Below are positions 8,449 through 17,173 of a DNA stretch of 64,000 bases, piece after piece; the stretch's first letter is position 1; every line of letters starts with the position of its first letter. The stretch is from Sulfurimicrobium sp031426915 (GTDB taxonomy: Bacteria; Pseudomonadota; Gammaproteobacteria; Burkholderiales; Sulfuricellaceae), in NCBI GenBank assembly GCA_031426915.1, contig JASJPB010000025.1, positions 1 to 64,000 on the forward strand, written 5' to 3'. The notes beneath the pieces were generated by a model. That model was not told the DNA's origin, made no database searches, and was given only the letters and a program-made list of their open reading frames with translations. The position numbers were made by a program, and so were the translations under genes.

Positions 8449-8886
8449 CTATTGGTCAGGCCAGGTTGTAGTGGAAGGATTTGAGCCGAAAGTGGTGTTG
8501 TTCGGGCTTTGCAGCACCAGGCGAAAATCCGTGGCCTGGGGCGTGGGCGCCACCACCGTGATGAGGTGCCGCTGTTTGCCGTAGATCACCACCGGCTTCC
8601 AGGGCTCCTCGTCCCAAACGCTGAAACCGGCGCCATCCAGCCATTTGAAGCGGTAAAACAATCTTTCGTTGGAAGAACTGGTATTGGTGATCTCGGCCTG
8701 GACGTTGAGCAGTCCGTTACGCTGGGCCACACGCAGGTCGGTCACCTTGAGATAGGTCATCTCTCCCAGTTGTTCGAGCTTGCTCGCCATGGATTCGGCA
8801 TGAGCGGGAGCCATAGGGAGGCCAAGGGCGAACAGCAAGCCCGCGGCGGCAAGCCAGCGGGGAAATAATGGCACAGGAATTCTCAT
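8449..8886 (-). CDS. YcfL family (DUF1425) exported protein
   Basis: A 145-aa protein with a classical signal peptide ending AHA. The mature domain reads LKVTDLRVAQRNGLLNVQAE and FYRFKWLDGAGFSVWDEEPW, a DUF1425/YcfL beta-sandwich pattern. In many proteobacteria ycfL is next to lpoB (ycfM), as here. Its start overlaps the stop of the upstream COG3014 gene (ATGA at 8883-8886), so it is translationally coupled. The E. coli homologue is a lipoprotein, while no lipobox is visible here. Function unknown. Confidence 0.82.
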   Translation of the reverse strand: MRIPVPLFPRWLAAAGLLFALGLPMAPAHAESMASKLEQLGEMTYLKVTDLRVAQRNGLLNVQAEITNTSSSNERLFYRFKWLDGAGFSVWDEEPWKPVVIYGKQRHLITVVAPTPQATDFRLVLQSPNNTTFGSNPSTTTWPDQ

Positions 8887-10376
8887 GGCGTTACTCCTGA
8901 AGTGGATTTGGATTTCTGCTTGATGGATTTTTTGGTTACCGCCGGTTTGGCGACATCACTTTCATTAAGCGGAGCAGGATCGGCTGAAACACTTTCGGCC
9001 ACGGCGAGCAACTGCGGCGGATACTGCGGCTGGGCCAGGTACAAAGCCCCTCCCATCAGACGTAGTGGAATCAGGGTATGCCGGCCCGCGACATCAACCG
9101 TCACCGTCTTCAAGCCGAAAGGCCCGTTGATGCTTATGTTATGCCTGCCCGCCGGCAAGGTGGCGCGGCCGATCAGAATATGTGACGGCAGCGTGCGCCA
9201 TACGCGCTCGTCGGCACTTTCGGTTACCACGGCGGCGATCGTCACCAGGAGTCCGAGTAAGCCGTCGCGATCGGACGCCTGCTTTTGCGCCACGGTCTTG
9301 GCGATGGCACGAATGGTGCCGCGCAAAACGATGCCCGGCATGTCATCCTTGAGCGCCCGACGGGCCATGGCGTCGATATTGGTAACCGGGAACACCGGCA
9401 CTGACATGTTTCCACCCACGCCCAACTGCCCGGGGAGGAAAACGGACTTATCGGAACGGATGACCGGAAAAGAAATCGGCACCGCGCCCCAGGTGTTCTT
9501 GTAAGGCACGGGAATGGGGATGGAAACCGATTCCCGCGACGGCGCGCTACCCGCTTCGACCACGAACAGCACGTCGCTCTCATTGCGTTTCAGTTTCCGG
9601 GCGCGGGTCTCCAGCCCCTTGAGCCCGTCTTCCAGCCACTTGATGTCCGGCCGCAATTCCACAGCCTTGCGGTAACCGGGAGCGGCCAGGCCGGGTTCGT
9701 TCATCGCCTCGTACACGAAACCCGAGAGATAGTGGCTGAAAGCGCTCTGATAACCGTTCTTGAGCGCGGTGACCTCGGGATCGTTGAGCGTTTCCACCGG
9801 GTAACCCTTGAGATCCTTGACCTCGGTTCTGACATTGCGCTGCTTCGCTTCTTCTTCGACGTTGGCGACTTCTTTTGCCCGCAATTCGGCAATGATGCCC
9901 TCGCGTTCGTGAGTTTTCTTGATCTCGATGCGCGCCGCGTCCCAGTTCCACAGGGCCAGGTGATCCAGGGCAAGGCGCGTGGAAAGCATCACTTTTTCGT
10001 AGTCCTGGCCGTCGTAGCGCCGGGTCTTGTCATTGATGAGGACACTGCCGATATTGCCGATCAGTTTCTCCGGGCTGGTCTTGGCCTCCTCCTCCCAGAT
10101 TTTCACCTTTTCATCCGCCAGCAGCCAGGCGTCGCGACTTTCCGGTATCTGATTCTTGAGGCGGAGCAATTCGCCCTTCTCGAGGAAATACAGCAAATCC
10201 TTGTCCGCACCGGAATTGTTCTTTTCCAGGTCCTGCAGGGCTTGATCGATGCGCCCACTGGAGGCCATGCCGACCGTCTGTTTCAGTTCGGAATCGTAAC
10301 TGCGCATGCTTCCGGCGCAGCCGCTGGCAAGAAGCGCGATAAGTGGAATGGCGAGTTTGAAGCGGAAATTGCTCAC
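8883..10376 (-). CDS. COG3014-type lipoprotein with TPR-like region
   Basis: A 497-aa lipoprotein. I chose the GTG at 10376 because AAGGGAGG sits just upstream and the protein then begins SNFRFKLAIPLIALLASGCAG, with a clean lipobox (LASGC). About 200 residues of helical, TPR-like sequence follow (LLYFLEKGELLRLKNQ, FVYEAMNEPGLAAPGYRKAV), then a beta-rich C-terminal domain. Proteins of this COG sit upstream of ycfL and lpoB in many proteobacteria and have no assigned role. First gene of the operon; an envelope (peptidoglycan synthesis) function is inferred from context. Confidence 0.82.
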   Translation of the reverse strand: MSNFRFKLAIPLIALLASGCAGSMRSYDSELKQTVGMASSGRIDQALQDLEKNNSGADKDLLYFLEKGELLRLKNQIPESRDAWLLADEKVKIWEEEAKTSPEKLIGNIGSVLINDKTRRYDGQDYEKVMLSTRLALDHLALWNWDAARIEIKKTHEREGIIAELRAKEVANVEEEAKQRNVRTEVKDLKGYPVETLNDPEVTALKNGYQSAFSHYLSGFVYEAMNEPGLAAPGYRKAVELRPDIKWLEDGLKGLETRARKLKRNESDVLFVVEAGSAPSRESVSIPIPVPYKNTWGAVPISFPVIRSDKSVFLPGQLGVGGNMSVPVFPVTNIDAMARRALKDDMPGIVLRGTIRAIAKTVAQKQASDRDGLLGLLVTIAAVVTESADERVWRTLPSHILIGRATLPAGRHNISINGPFGLKTVTVDVAGRHTLIPLRLMGGALYLAQPQYPPQLLAVAESVSADPAPLNESDVAKPAVTKKSIKQKSKSTSGVTP

Positions 10377-10456
10377 TAGGCCTCCCTTGATTGTTATTGA
10401 TGCCTGGGCTATTCCAATTCTAGGCAAGGCGTATGCCTCTGTCAAAACACTTAAGC

Positions 10457-11287
10457 TTATAGGCTAAGGCGCTGCCATATGCTTGTCACCAGCCCGGCCT
10501 GATTTAGGGTGTAAAAATGCAGCCCCGGCGCACCGCCCTGCAACAGCCGTTCGCACATCGCGGTGACCACGTCCAGCCCACAGGCCCGGATCGAGGCGAG
10601 GTCGTCGCCATAGCCCTGCAACTTGTGACGTAGCCAGCGCGGGATTTCCGCCCCACAGGCATCGGAAAAACGGGCTAATTGAGAAAAATTGGAGATCGGC
10701 ATGATGCCGGGCACGATCGGGATGGAGATGCCTAAAGCATCGCATTCGTCGCGGAAATTGAAATAGGCATCGGCATTGTAAAAATACTGGGTTATCGCAG
10801 CGTTGGCACCCGCTTCCACCTTGCGCTTGAAATTGGCCAGATCGGCCTGAGCCGTCGGCGCCTGGGGATGAAACTCGGGGTAAGCAGCAACTTCAATATG
10901 GAAATAATCACCGGTTTGCTCGCGGATAAAGGCCACCAGCTCGTTGGCGTAGCGGAACTCACCCACGTCTTGCGTACCGGATGGCAGGTCGCCGCGTAGC
11001 GCCACAATGTGCTTGATGCCCTGACTTTTGTATTCATCGAGAATGGCGCGGATATTTTCCCGCGTTGAGCCGATGCAGGACAGGTGCGGCGCAGCCTGGT
11101 GCCCTGCGGCCTGGATTTCGAGCACGGTTTCCAGGGTGCGGTCACGGGTGGAACCGCCGGCACCGAAGGTGACCGAGAAGAATTCAGGATTGAGCTGGGC
11201 CAGTTGCTGGCGCGTAGCGCGCAGCTTTTCCATGCCCTCGGGTGATTTGGGGGGGAAAAACTCGAAACTGAGGATGGGTTTGGTCAT
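10457..11287 (-). CDS. metF: 5,10-methylenetetrahydrofolate reductase
   Basis: A 276-aa FAD enzyme that reduces methylene-THF to 5-methyl-THF, the methyl donor for methionine synthesis. The N-terminal FEFFPPKSPEGMEKL (catalytic glutamate region), FSVTFGAGGSTRD, and NFKRKVEAGANAAITQYFYN (folate and FAD contacts) are typical, as is the length. It lies 90 bp downstream of ahcY on the same strand, with an inverted-repeat element between them, and so probably shares the SAH-riboswitch-controlled transcript. Only a weak Shine-Dalgarno is visible. Confidence 0.97.
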   Translation of the reverse strand: MTKPILSFEFFPPKSPEGMEKLRATRQQLAQLNPEFFSVTFGAGGSTRDRTLETVLEIQAAGHQAAPHLSCIGSTRENIRAILDEYKSQGIKHIVALRGDLPSGTQDVGEFRYANELVAFIREQTGDYFHIEVAAYPEFHPQAPTAQADLANFKRKVEAGANAAITQYFYNADAYFNFRDECDALGISIPIVPGIMPISNFSQLARFSDACGAEIPRWLRHKLQGYGDDLASIRACGLDVVTAMCERLLQGGAPGLHFYTLNQAGLVTSIWQRLSL

Positions 11288-11294
11288 AAATCTA

Positions 11295-11368
11295 ACCGCA
11301 AAGACGCAAAGACGCGAAGGGTGGAAGAAATCCTTTGCATGCTCTTTGCGCCTTTGCGCCTCCGCGGT
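11295..11368. repeat. Inverted-repeat element (CGCAAAG-type) between ahcY and metF
   Basis: ACCGCAAAGACGCAAAGACG at the left end pairs imperfectly with CTTTGCGCCTTTGCGCCTCC at the right. It is related to the elements at 22266-22405 and 45821-45905. Confidence 0.75.
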
Positions 11369-11377
11369 AAAAGGTGT

Positions 11378-12793
<1,416 letters not shown>

Positions 12794-12849
12794 ATCGAAC
12801 TCCTTACGTTGTGGCCGGGGGGATGCGGGGATCATGGCTCACCTGGCAT

Positions 12850-12866
12850 CCCGTGCCCGGCACGGG
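12850..12866 (-). promoter_or_regulatory. GC-rich hairpin in the ahcY leader (possible expression platform)
   Basis: CCCGTGCC-G-GGCACGGG is a perfect palindrome between the SAH aptamer and the ahcY start. It could be part of the riboswitch expression platform, but no T-run follows. Confidence 0.4.
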
Positions 12867-12873
12867 GTTGGTA

Positions 12874-12936
12874 ACAGGTAAGCGCAGTTGTTCGAAAACC
12901 GAGCCTGACGGCGGATGCCGTTGCAGCGCTTCTCGG
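12874..12936 (-). ncRNA. SAH riboswitch upstream of ahcY
   Basis: Read on the minus strand, the leader contains CCGAGAAGCGCTGCAACGG, then CGTCAGGCTCGG, and then AACAACTGCGCTTACC. These are the conserved blocks of the SAH riboswitch: P1 CCGAG/CTCGG closing around GCGCTGCAAC, with the 3' GCGCT able to pair back to AGCGC as the pseudoknot. SAH riboswitches activate ahcY when SAH accumulates and are common in beta- and gammaproteobacteria. A TATAAT lies about 10 bp upstream of the aptamer. Confidence 0.93.
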
Positions 12937-12945
12937 AAGGGTTGA

Positions 12946-12951
12946 ATTATA
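12946..12951 (-). promoter_or_regulatory. -10 element of the ahcY promoter
   Basis: A perfect TATAAT (minus strand) ends about 10 bp before the SAH aptamer, so transcription would start right at the riboswitch. No convincing -35 is seen. Confidence 0.6.
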
Positions 12952-13069
12952 ACCATTTTTCAGGCCTGTGGGTTCCTGAATCGGGAACAGGTCGCTTTGT
13001 GTGACCGGGTGGCTGGCTAGTGGCAGTGGCGTCGCAATCGTGTGGATGCCGAGAGGCCCCGCGCCTTGC

Positions 13070-13086
13070 ATTATTGTATCAATAAT
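13070..13086. promoter_or_regulatory. Palindrome, probable operator of the HigBA-like pair
   Basis: ATTATTG-TAT-CAATAAT is a perfect inverted repeat ending 14 bp before the toxin GTG. Type II antitoxins usually bind such sites to repress their own operon (inference here). Confidence 0.6.
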
Positions 13087-13100
13087 GGTACGTTTCTGAT

Positions 13101-13451
13101 GTGAGTCAACAGCCAATTCTCGATGTCCGATTTTTCAAGACCGAAACCGGTTCGGAGCCGGTTCGCGATTGGTTGCGAACGCTGTCGGCCGCTGACAGGA
13201 AAGCCATTGGCGAGGATATCAAAACCGTGCAGTTTGGCTGGCCGCTTGGAATGCCTTTGGTGGCTCACCTAGCGGATGGCATTTGGGAAGTGCGAACGCG
13301 CCTGGACACCAGAATCGCAAGAACGCTGTTCGTAACCGAAGGCGGGATTATGGTTTTGCTGCACGGCTTCATCAAGAAGCAGCAGAAAACCCCGGGGCCG
13401 GAGCTGAGCCTGGCAAGAGAACGGCTGAAACAGTTAAGGAGGCGGAAATGA
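13101..13451 (+). CDS. HigB/RelE-like toxin (phage Gp49-type, DUF891)
   Basis: A 116-aa basic protein starting at GTG. The pattern FFKTETGSEPVRDWLRTL, GIWEVRTRL, ARTLFVTEGGIMVLLHGFIK and the C-terminal ARERLKQL matches the Gp49/HigB branch of the RelE superfamily, ribosome-dependent mRNA interferases. The antitoxin ATG overlaps its stop (ATGA at 13448-13451), giving the toxin-first order typical of higBA systems. It is part of an accessory stretch between the metK and ahcY units. Confidence 0.88.
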   Translation: MSQQPILDVRFFKTETGSEPVRDWLRTLSAADRKAIGEDIKTVQFGWPLGMPLVAHLADGIWEVRTRLDTRIARTLFVTEGGIMVLLHGFIKKQQKTPGPELSLARERLKQLRRRK

Positions 13452-13735
13452 ACAACCCCCATGTTGGTAGCAGTTTTGATGATTTCCTGGCGGAAGATGC
13501 CATGCTCGACGAGGTAACGGCGGTCGCCGTGAAGCGGGTGATCGCATGGCAGATCGAGCAGGAAATGGCTGCCCAGAAGCTTACCAAGACCGCCATGGCC
13601 AAGAAGATGCACACCAGCCGGGCCGCGCTGAACCGCTTACTGGACGAAACCGATACCAGCCTCACCCTCACCACGCTGGCAAGCGCGGCGGCGGCTCTGG
13701 GCAAGCGGATGCGGTTTGAACTGAGCGAGGCCTGA
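13448..13735 (+). CDS. HigA-like XRE-family antitoxin
   Basis: A 95-aa protein with a helix-turn-helix: LTKTAMAKKMHTSRAALNRLL near residues 45-65, followed by TSLTLTTLASAAAALGKRM, the usual XRE/HigA continuation. It starts inside the toxin stop codon with GGAGG just upstream, so translation is coupled. It should neutralise the toxin and autoregulate through the palindrome at 13070-13086. Confidence 0.87.
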   Translation: MNNPHVGSSFDDFLAEDAMLDEVTAVAVKRVIAWQIEQEMAAQKLTKTAMAKKMHTSRAALNRLLDETDTSLTLTTLASAAAALGKRMRFELSEA

Positions 13736-13809
13736 ATGGACGATCGTGGCGGTCCGATAATCTCGGGGGCAATAGGCAGGACTTGGTGCCGTGGCGCGCA
13801 TGTGTTCTG

Positions 13810-14915
13810 TTAACATGAACTACCCACGTAATGCCCATTCAAAAAACAACACCCGCGTCCAGGATATTCAACCTGATTAGCTCTAAGCCAGTGCTCGTTT
13901 CCGAAATTTGCAATAGGGAAATAGACTCTTACAAGAGGAGGTTTCTTATCGACAACGGGACCACAATTCGTTTCGTCACCGATCTTAAGGTTATCTCTCC
14001 ATCCAGCCAGTTTCCTGTCTTCTTCCACCGCAAATTTGCGCAGGCGAGCCTCCGCTTCGGCAACAACTTTGGCCTCCTCTTTTTCTGCTCTCGGTAATTT
14101 GTCCTTGGCCTGAGGTAGCAGGTTATCTGGATCGTATTTGCCGTAGGTCAGAATGAAAGTCCGAAGCTGGGCGGCGTCTGATGCTGCTTGAAATGATTGA
14201 CGATACGCATGCAACCTCGCTTGTTCCTTTTCTGCGGCGGATTTTTCTTCGAGGGCGAGCAGTTGTTTGTTTGCCTCCGAAACCAGGTTGTCCGGATCGT
14301 AACTGTCTCTATATGTTTGAATAAATAAATTCAGCCTACGTGTGTCGCCGATTGCGTCAGCATATTTCTTACGATAATCGTTGTAATACATTTTGTTAGC
14401 TGCGGAAATCAAGTCGGCGTCTTTTGCGGCAGCCAACAATGCTTCTGAATCAACGCGATAAACGACCGACGTCGTACCAGTCCAGCCATATAACACGGTT
14501 CCCAAAGCAGTAGATAAACCATTGATCGCACCTACGCTTGGCGTCTTGAGTTGTGAGGTGCACAATTGATAGCCACTCTTCTTTCTTCGCCAAAAACGCC
14601 TTTGGCACAACTACACTCAGTCGCACTCTTGATCTGTCCTTTCTGGCAGACAATATCGAATGCTAATCTAACCGTAAGATTCGCTGGATCAAAGGCAATC
14701 CTTTCGATGTCTTCATCTTTTATATCATAGTGGTCGATAACGTACCGTTTGCCACCTTCTTTTTTCATGCCAAAAGTGTATTGACTTGGGCGGCCATCCT
14801 TCGAGTCGGACGCCTTGATTTTTTCCCGAGTGACTGCATTCTTACCCGTCGCACCGCCCTGGCTATTTTGGTGCCGCTCAATTTCATCTCGGTTGACCCC
14901 CTCTATCGATAAGTG
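13810..14915 (-). pseudogene. Frameshifted, 5'-truncated hypothetical gene of foreign composition
   Basis: Two overlapping minus-strand frames read as pieces of one protein. The first is open from 14915 (after an in-frame TAA at 14916-14918) to 14532 and has protein-like sequence well upstream of its only ATG (14768), e.g. SQGGATGKNAVTREKIK. The second (14610-13810, opening only at TTG) continues with YRVDSEALLAAAKDADLIS and repeats of the type TYRDSYDPDNLVSEANKQL / TYGKYDPDNLLPQAKDKL. A one-base change in the purine tract near 14575-14595 would join them. GC content is clearly below the neighbours. I do not recognise the family; the twice-repeated YDPDNL segments suggest helical repeats. Confidence 0.6.
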
Positions 14916-14940
14916 TTAAGTGACCCGATAAGTGTAAGTG
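14907..14940. repeat. Short tandem repeat at the pseudogene 5' break
   Basis: CGATAAGTGT occurs at 14907-14916 and 14926-14935, each followed by a version of AAGTGRCC. It marks the point where the foreign gene loses its 5' end. Confidence 0.55.
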
Positions 14941-14987
14941 GCCGTCGGCGTCGGTCTTGCCTTTTGCCTTTCTGTTGAACAAGAAAA

Positions 14988-15018
14988 GGTGGGTTACGCC
15001 CTGACGGGCTAACCCACC
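14988..15018. repeat. Strong intergenic hairpin
   Basis: GGTGGGTTA and TAACCCACC flank an inner GCCC-TGAC-GGGC stem, making a nearly continuous 13-bp hairpin. This GGTGGGTTA...TAACCCACC form is a common dispersed repeat. The rest of 14941-15160 shows no gene. Confidence 0.7.
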
Positions 15019-15160
15019 CTACATCATTGGCCGGCGCCGGCATTCAGGGCTTCTGCCTTGCCCGTATTTTGGCTTCGTCCGGCCCTTACGGGCCTTAACT
15101 GCCCGCTACGCAGACAGGTTAGCCTGCGCCGAAACACAGACAAGGGCCTGCGGCCTGGGC

Positions 15161-16324
15161 TTACAGCCCCGCATCCGCGCGCAGCGCGTCCGCTTTGTCT
15201 GTGTTTTCCCAGGTGAACCCCGGCTCGTCCCGCCCGAAGTGGCCGTAGGCGGCGGTGCGGGAGTAGATCGGGCGCAGCAGGTCGAGAGACTTGATGATGG
15301 CACGCGGACGCAGGTCGAAGTGGGCGTCAATCAGCTTGGCGATCTTCGCGTCGCTGATCTTGCCGGTGCCGAATGTGTCGACCATCAGGCTGACCGGTTT
15401 GGCGACGCCGATGGCGTAGGCCACTTGCACTTCGCACTTCGAGGCCAAGCCGGCAGCGACGATGTTTTTCGCCACGTAGCGACCGGCATAGGCGGCGGAA
15501 CGGTCCACCTTGGACGGATCTTTGCCGGAAAAAGCCCCGCCGCCGTGGTGCGCTGCACCGCCATAGGTATCGACAATGATCTTGCGCCCGGTCAGGCCGC
15601 AGTCGCCCATCGGACCGCCAACCACGAAACGACCGGTGGGGTTGACCAGGTATTTCACTTCGCCGCTCAGCATCTTCTCGGGAATCACCGGCTTGATGAG
15701 CTCCTCGATCACTGCTTCCTCGATCTGGGCGTGGGAGACGTCCGGGTGGTGCTGGGTGGAGATCACCACGGTGTCGACGTGCGCCGGCTTGCCGTCCACG
15801 TAGCGGATGGTGACCTGCGACTTGGCATCGGGGCGCAGCCAGGGCAGGCGGCCGTCCTTGCGCAATTCGGCCTGGCGCTGCATCAGGCGGTGTGCGTAGT
15901 AGATCGGCATCGGCATCAGTTGCGGGGTTTCGTCGCAAGCGTAGCCGAACATCAGGCCCTGGTCGCCGGCGCCCTGGTCCATCTCCTCTTCGGGGGTGCG
16001 GTTGACGCCCTGGGCAATGTCGGGCGACTGCTTGTTGAGCGCGGTGAGCACGGCGCAGGTGTAATAATCGAAGCCGATATCGGAGCTGTTGTAGCCGATA
16101 CGCTTGACCACCTCGCGCGCGATGTCGATGTAGTTGACCGTGGCATGGGTGGTGATTTCGCCGGAGATGACCACCAGTCCGGTGCTCACCAGTGTCTCGC
16201 AGGCTACCCGCGCTTTCGGGTCCTGGGCCAGGATGGCGTCCAGCACGCCGTCGGAAATCTGGTCCGCAACCTTGTCCGGATGGCCTTCGGAAACCGATTC
16301 CGAAGTGAAAAGATATTCGTTCAT
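15161..16324 (-). CDS. metK: S-adenosylmethionine synthase
   Basis: A 387-aa enzyme making SAM from methionine and ATP. The N-terminal FTSESVSEGHPDKVADQISD (ATP site), the GAGDQGLMFGYA motif, and GGGAFSGKDPSKVDRSAAY (P-loop-like) are diagnostic, and the length is standard. It lies behind a SAM-II aptamer and an intrinsic terminator (16346-16438), so SAM should turn off its own synthesis by attenuation. An AACACAGACAA inverted repeat straddles the stop codon (15134-15144 with 15197-15207). Confidence 0.98.
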   Translation of the reverse strand: MNEYLFTSESVSEGHPDKVADQISDGVLDAILAQDPKARVACETLVSTGLVVISGEITTHATVNYIDIAREVVKRIGYNSSDIGFDYYTCAVLTALNKQSPDIAQGVNRTPEEEMDQGAGDQGLMFGYACDETPQLMPMPIYYAHRLMQRQAELRKDGRLPWLRPDAKSQVTIRYVDGKPAHVDTVVISTQHHPDVSHAQIEEAVIEELIKPVIPEKMLSGEVKYLVNPTGRFVVGGPMGDCGLTGRKIIVDTYGGAAHHGGGAFSGKDPSKVDRSAAYAGRYVAKNIVAAGLASKCEVQVAYAIGVAKPVSLMVDTFGTGKISDAKIAKLIDAHFDLRPRAIIKSLDLLRPIYSRTAAYGHFGRDEPGFTWENTDKADALRADAGL

Positions 16325-16345
16325 TTAAGTCCTTCGCACAAAAGC

Positions 16346-16381
16346 AAAAACCCCGTTTAGCGGCGGCTAAAACGGGGTTTT
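16346..16381 (-). terminator. Regulatory terminator of the metK riboswitch
   Basis: On the minus strand, AAAACCCCGTTTTAGC and GCTAAACGGGGTTTTT form a long stem with a 4-nt loop, ending in a T-run about 20 bp before the metK ATG. Its 5' arm contains TTTAGCCG, complementary to CGGCTAAA at the aptamer 3' end, allowing mutually exclusive antiterminator and terminator folds. Confidence 0.88.
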
Positions 16382-16383
16382 GT

Positions 16384-16438
16384 CCTCGCTTTAGCCGTAT
16401 TTTTAACGCGCCCGCAAGCTGATCTCAAATCGGCGCAA
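16384..16438 (-). ncRNA. SAM-II riboswitch upstream of metK
   Basis: The minus-strand leader reads TTGCGCCGATTTGAG, then TTGCGGGCGCG, then AAAAATACGGCTAAAGCGAGG. This matches the SAM-II layout: P1 GCGCC/GGCGC, the GAUUU loop, the UUGC joint, an A-rich loop 3, and the 3' GCUAAA that forms the pseudoknot. SAM-II is best known from Alphaproteobacteria, and its ligand represses methionine/SAM genes. Confidence 0.85.
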
Positions 16439-16444
16439 GACGTT

Positions 16445-16473
16445 TTTATCTCATTTTAATTCGGGCTTGTCAA
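16445..16473 (-). promoter_or_regulatory. Promoter of the metK leader
   Basis: On the minus strand, TTGACA (16473-16468), a 17-nt spacer and GATAAA (16450-16445) form a good sigma-70 promoter. Transcription would start just before the SAM-II aptamer. Confidence 0.8.
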
Positions 16474-16506
16474 GAAAGTCGGGCAGAAACGTGCGCCGGC
16501 GGGAAA

Positions 16507-17109
16507 TCAAAAACGGTCGTGAATCACCACCTCGTTCATGGGCAGTTGCCCGCCGCGCGGGAAAGGCTCCTGGGTGCCCTTGCCGATTGCCACGAACATC
16601 GCGACCACGTGGTCAGCCGGAAGGTTGATGAGCTTGCCCACCACATCGAAATCAAATCCGTCCATGGGGCAGGAGTCATAACCCATTTCCTTCGCCGTCA
16701 GCATCAGGTTCATTGCGGCGATACCGCAGGAACGCATCGCTTCGTCGCGCTGCACCTGTTCGCGGCCACGGTAATACTGGTCGATGGCTGGCACCAGATA
16801 GTCCCGTACCGGCTGGGGCGCGTCCTTCCAGTAACGTGACGGCTCCTTTTCCCAGGCCATTAGGTCGGCGGTGAGCACCACCAGCAGCGAGGCATCCGTC
16901 ACCTGCGCCTGGTCCCAAGCCACGGCGCGGATCTGCTTGCGCAGTTCGGGATCCCGCACCACCACGAAACGCCAGTTCTGGATGTTGAACGCGGTGGGCG
17001 AAAGCATGGCGAGGGAAAAAAGATTTTCCTGCTCCGCCTCGCTCATGCGATGGTCGGGGTCGTAAGCCTTGACGGCACGGCGCGATTCGATTGCCTTGGA
17101 TACTTCCAT
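16507..17109 (-). CDS. Nitroreductase family protein
   Basis: A 200-aa FMN-dependent oxidoreductase. ESRRAVKAYDPDHRMSEAE and SPTAFNIQNWRFVVVRDP are the usual FMN-binding N-terminal segments, and the C-terminal VVAMFVAIGKGTQEPFPRGG completes the fold. Such enzymes reduce nitro compounds or quinones with NAD(P)H. A strong AAGGAGG precedes the ATG. A palindromic operator (17130-17149) sits 21 bp upstream, and the TetR gene lies directly upstream on the same strand, so derepression by an electrophilic or quinone compound is a likely model (inference). Confidence 0.92.
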   Translation of the reverse strand: MEVSKAIESRRAVKAYDPDHRMSEAEQENLFSLAMLSPTAFNIQNWRFVVVRDPELRKQIRAVAWDQAQVTDASLLVVLTADLMAWEKEPSRYWKDAPQPVRDYLVPAIDQYYRGREQVQRDEAMRSCGIAAMNLMLTAKEMGYDSCPMDGFDFDVVGKLINLPADHVVAMFVAIGKGTQEPFPRGGQLPMNEVVIHDRF

Positions 17110-17129
17110 GATGCCTCCTTATCAAATTT

Positions 17130-17149
17130 CATACCGACCATTCGGTATG
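17130..17149. promoter_or_regulatory. TetR-type operator ahead of the nitroreductase gene
   Basis: CATACCGA-CCAT-TCGGTATG, a perfect 8-bp inverted repeat between the TetR gene and the nitroreductase start. It shares CATACCGACC with the site upstream of the TetR gene. Confidence 0.85.
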
Positions 17150-17173
17150 TTTTCCGCAAAACAAATGAAGCTC

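Noticed and set aside
12832..13116. 94-aa minus-strand open frame upstream of ahcY
   Set aside because: It lies over the SAH riboswitch and promoter and has no coding features.
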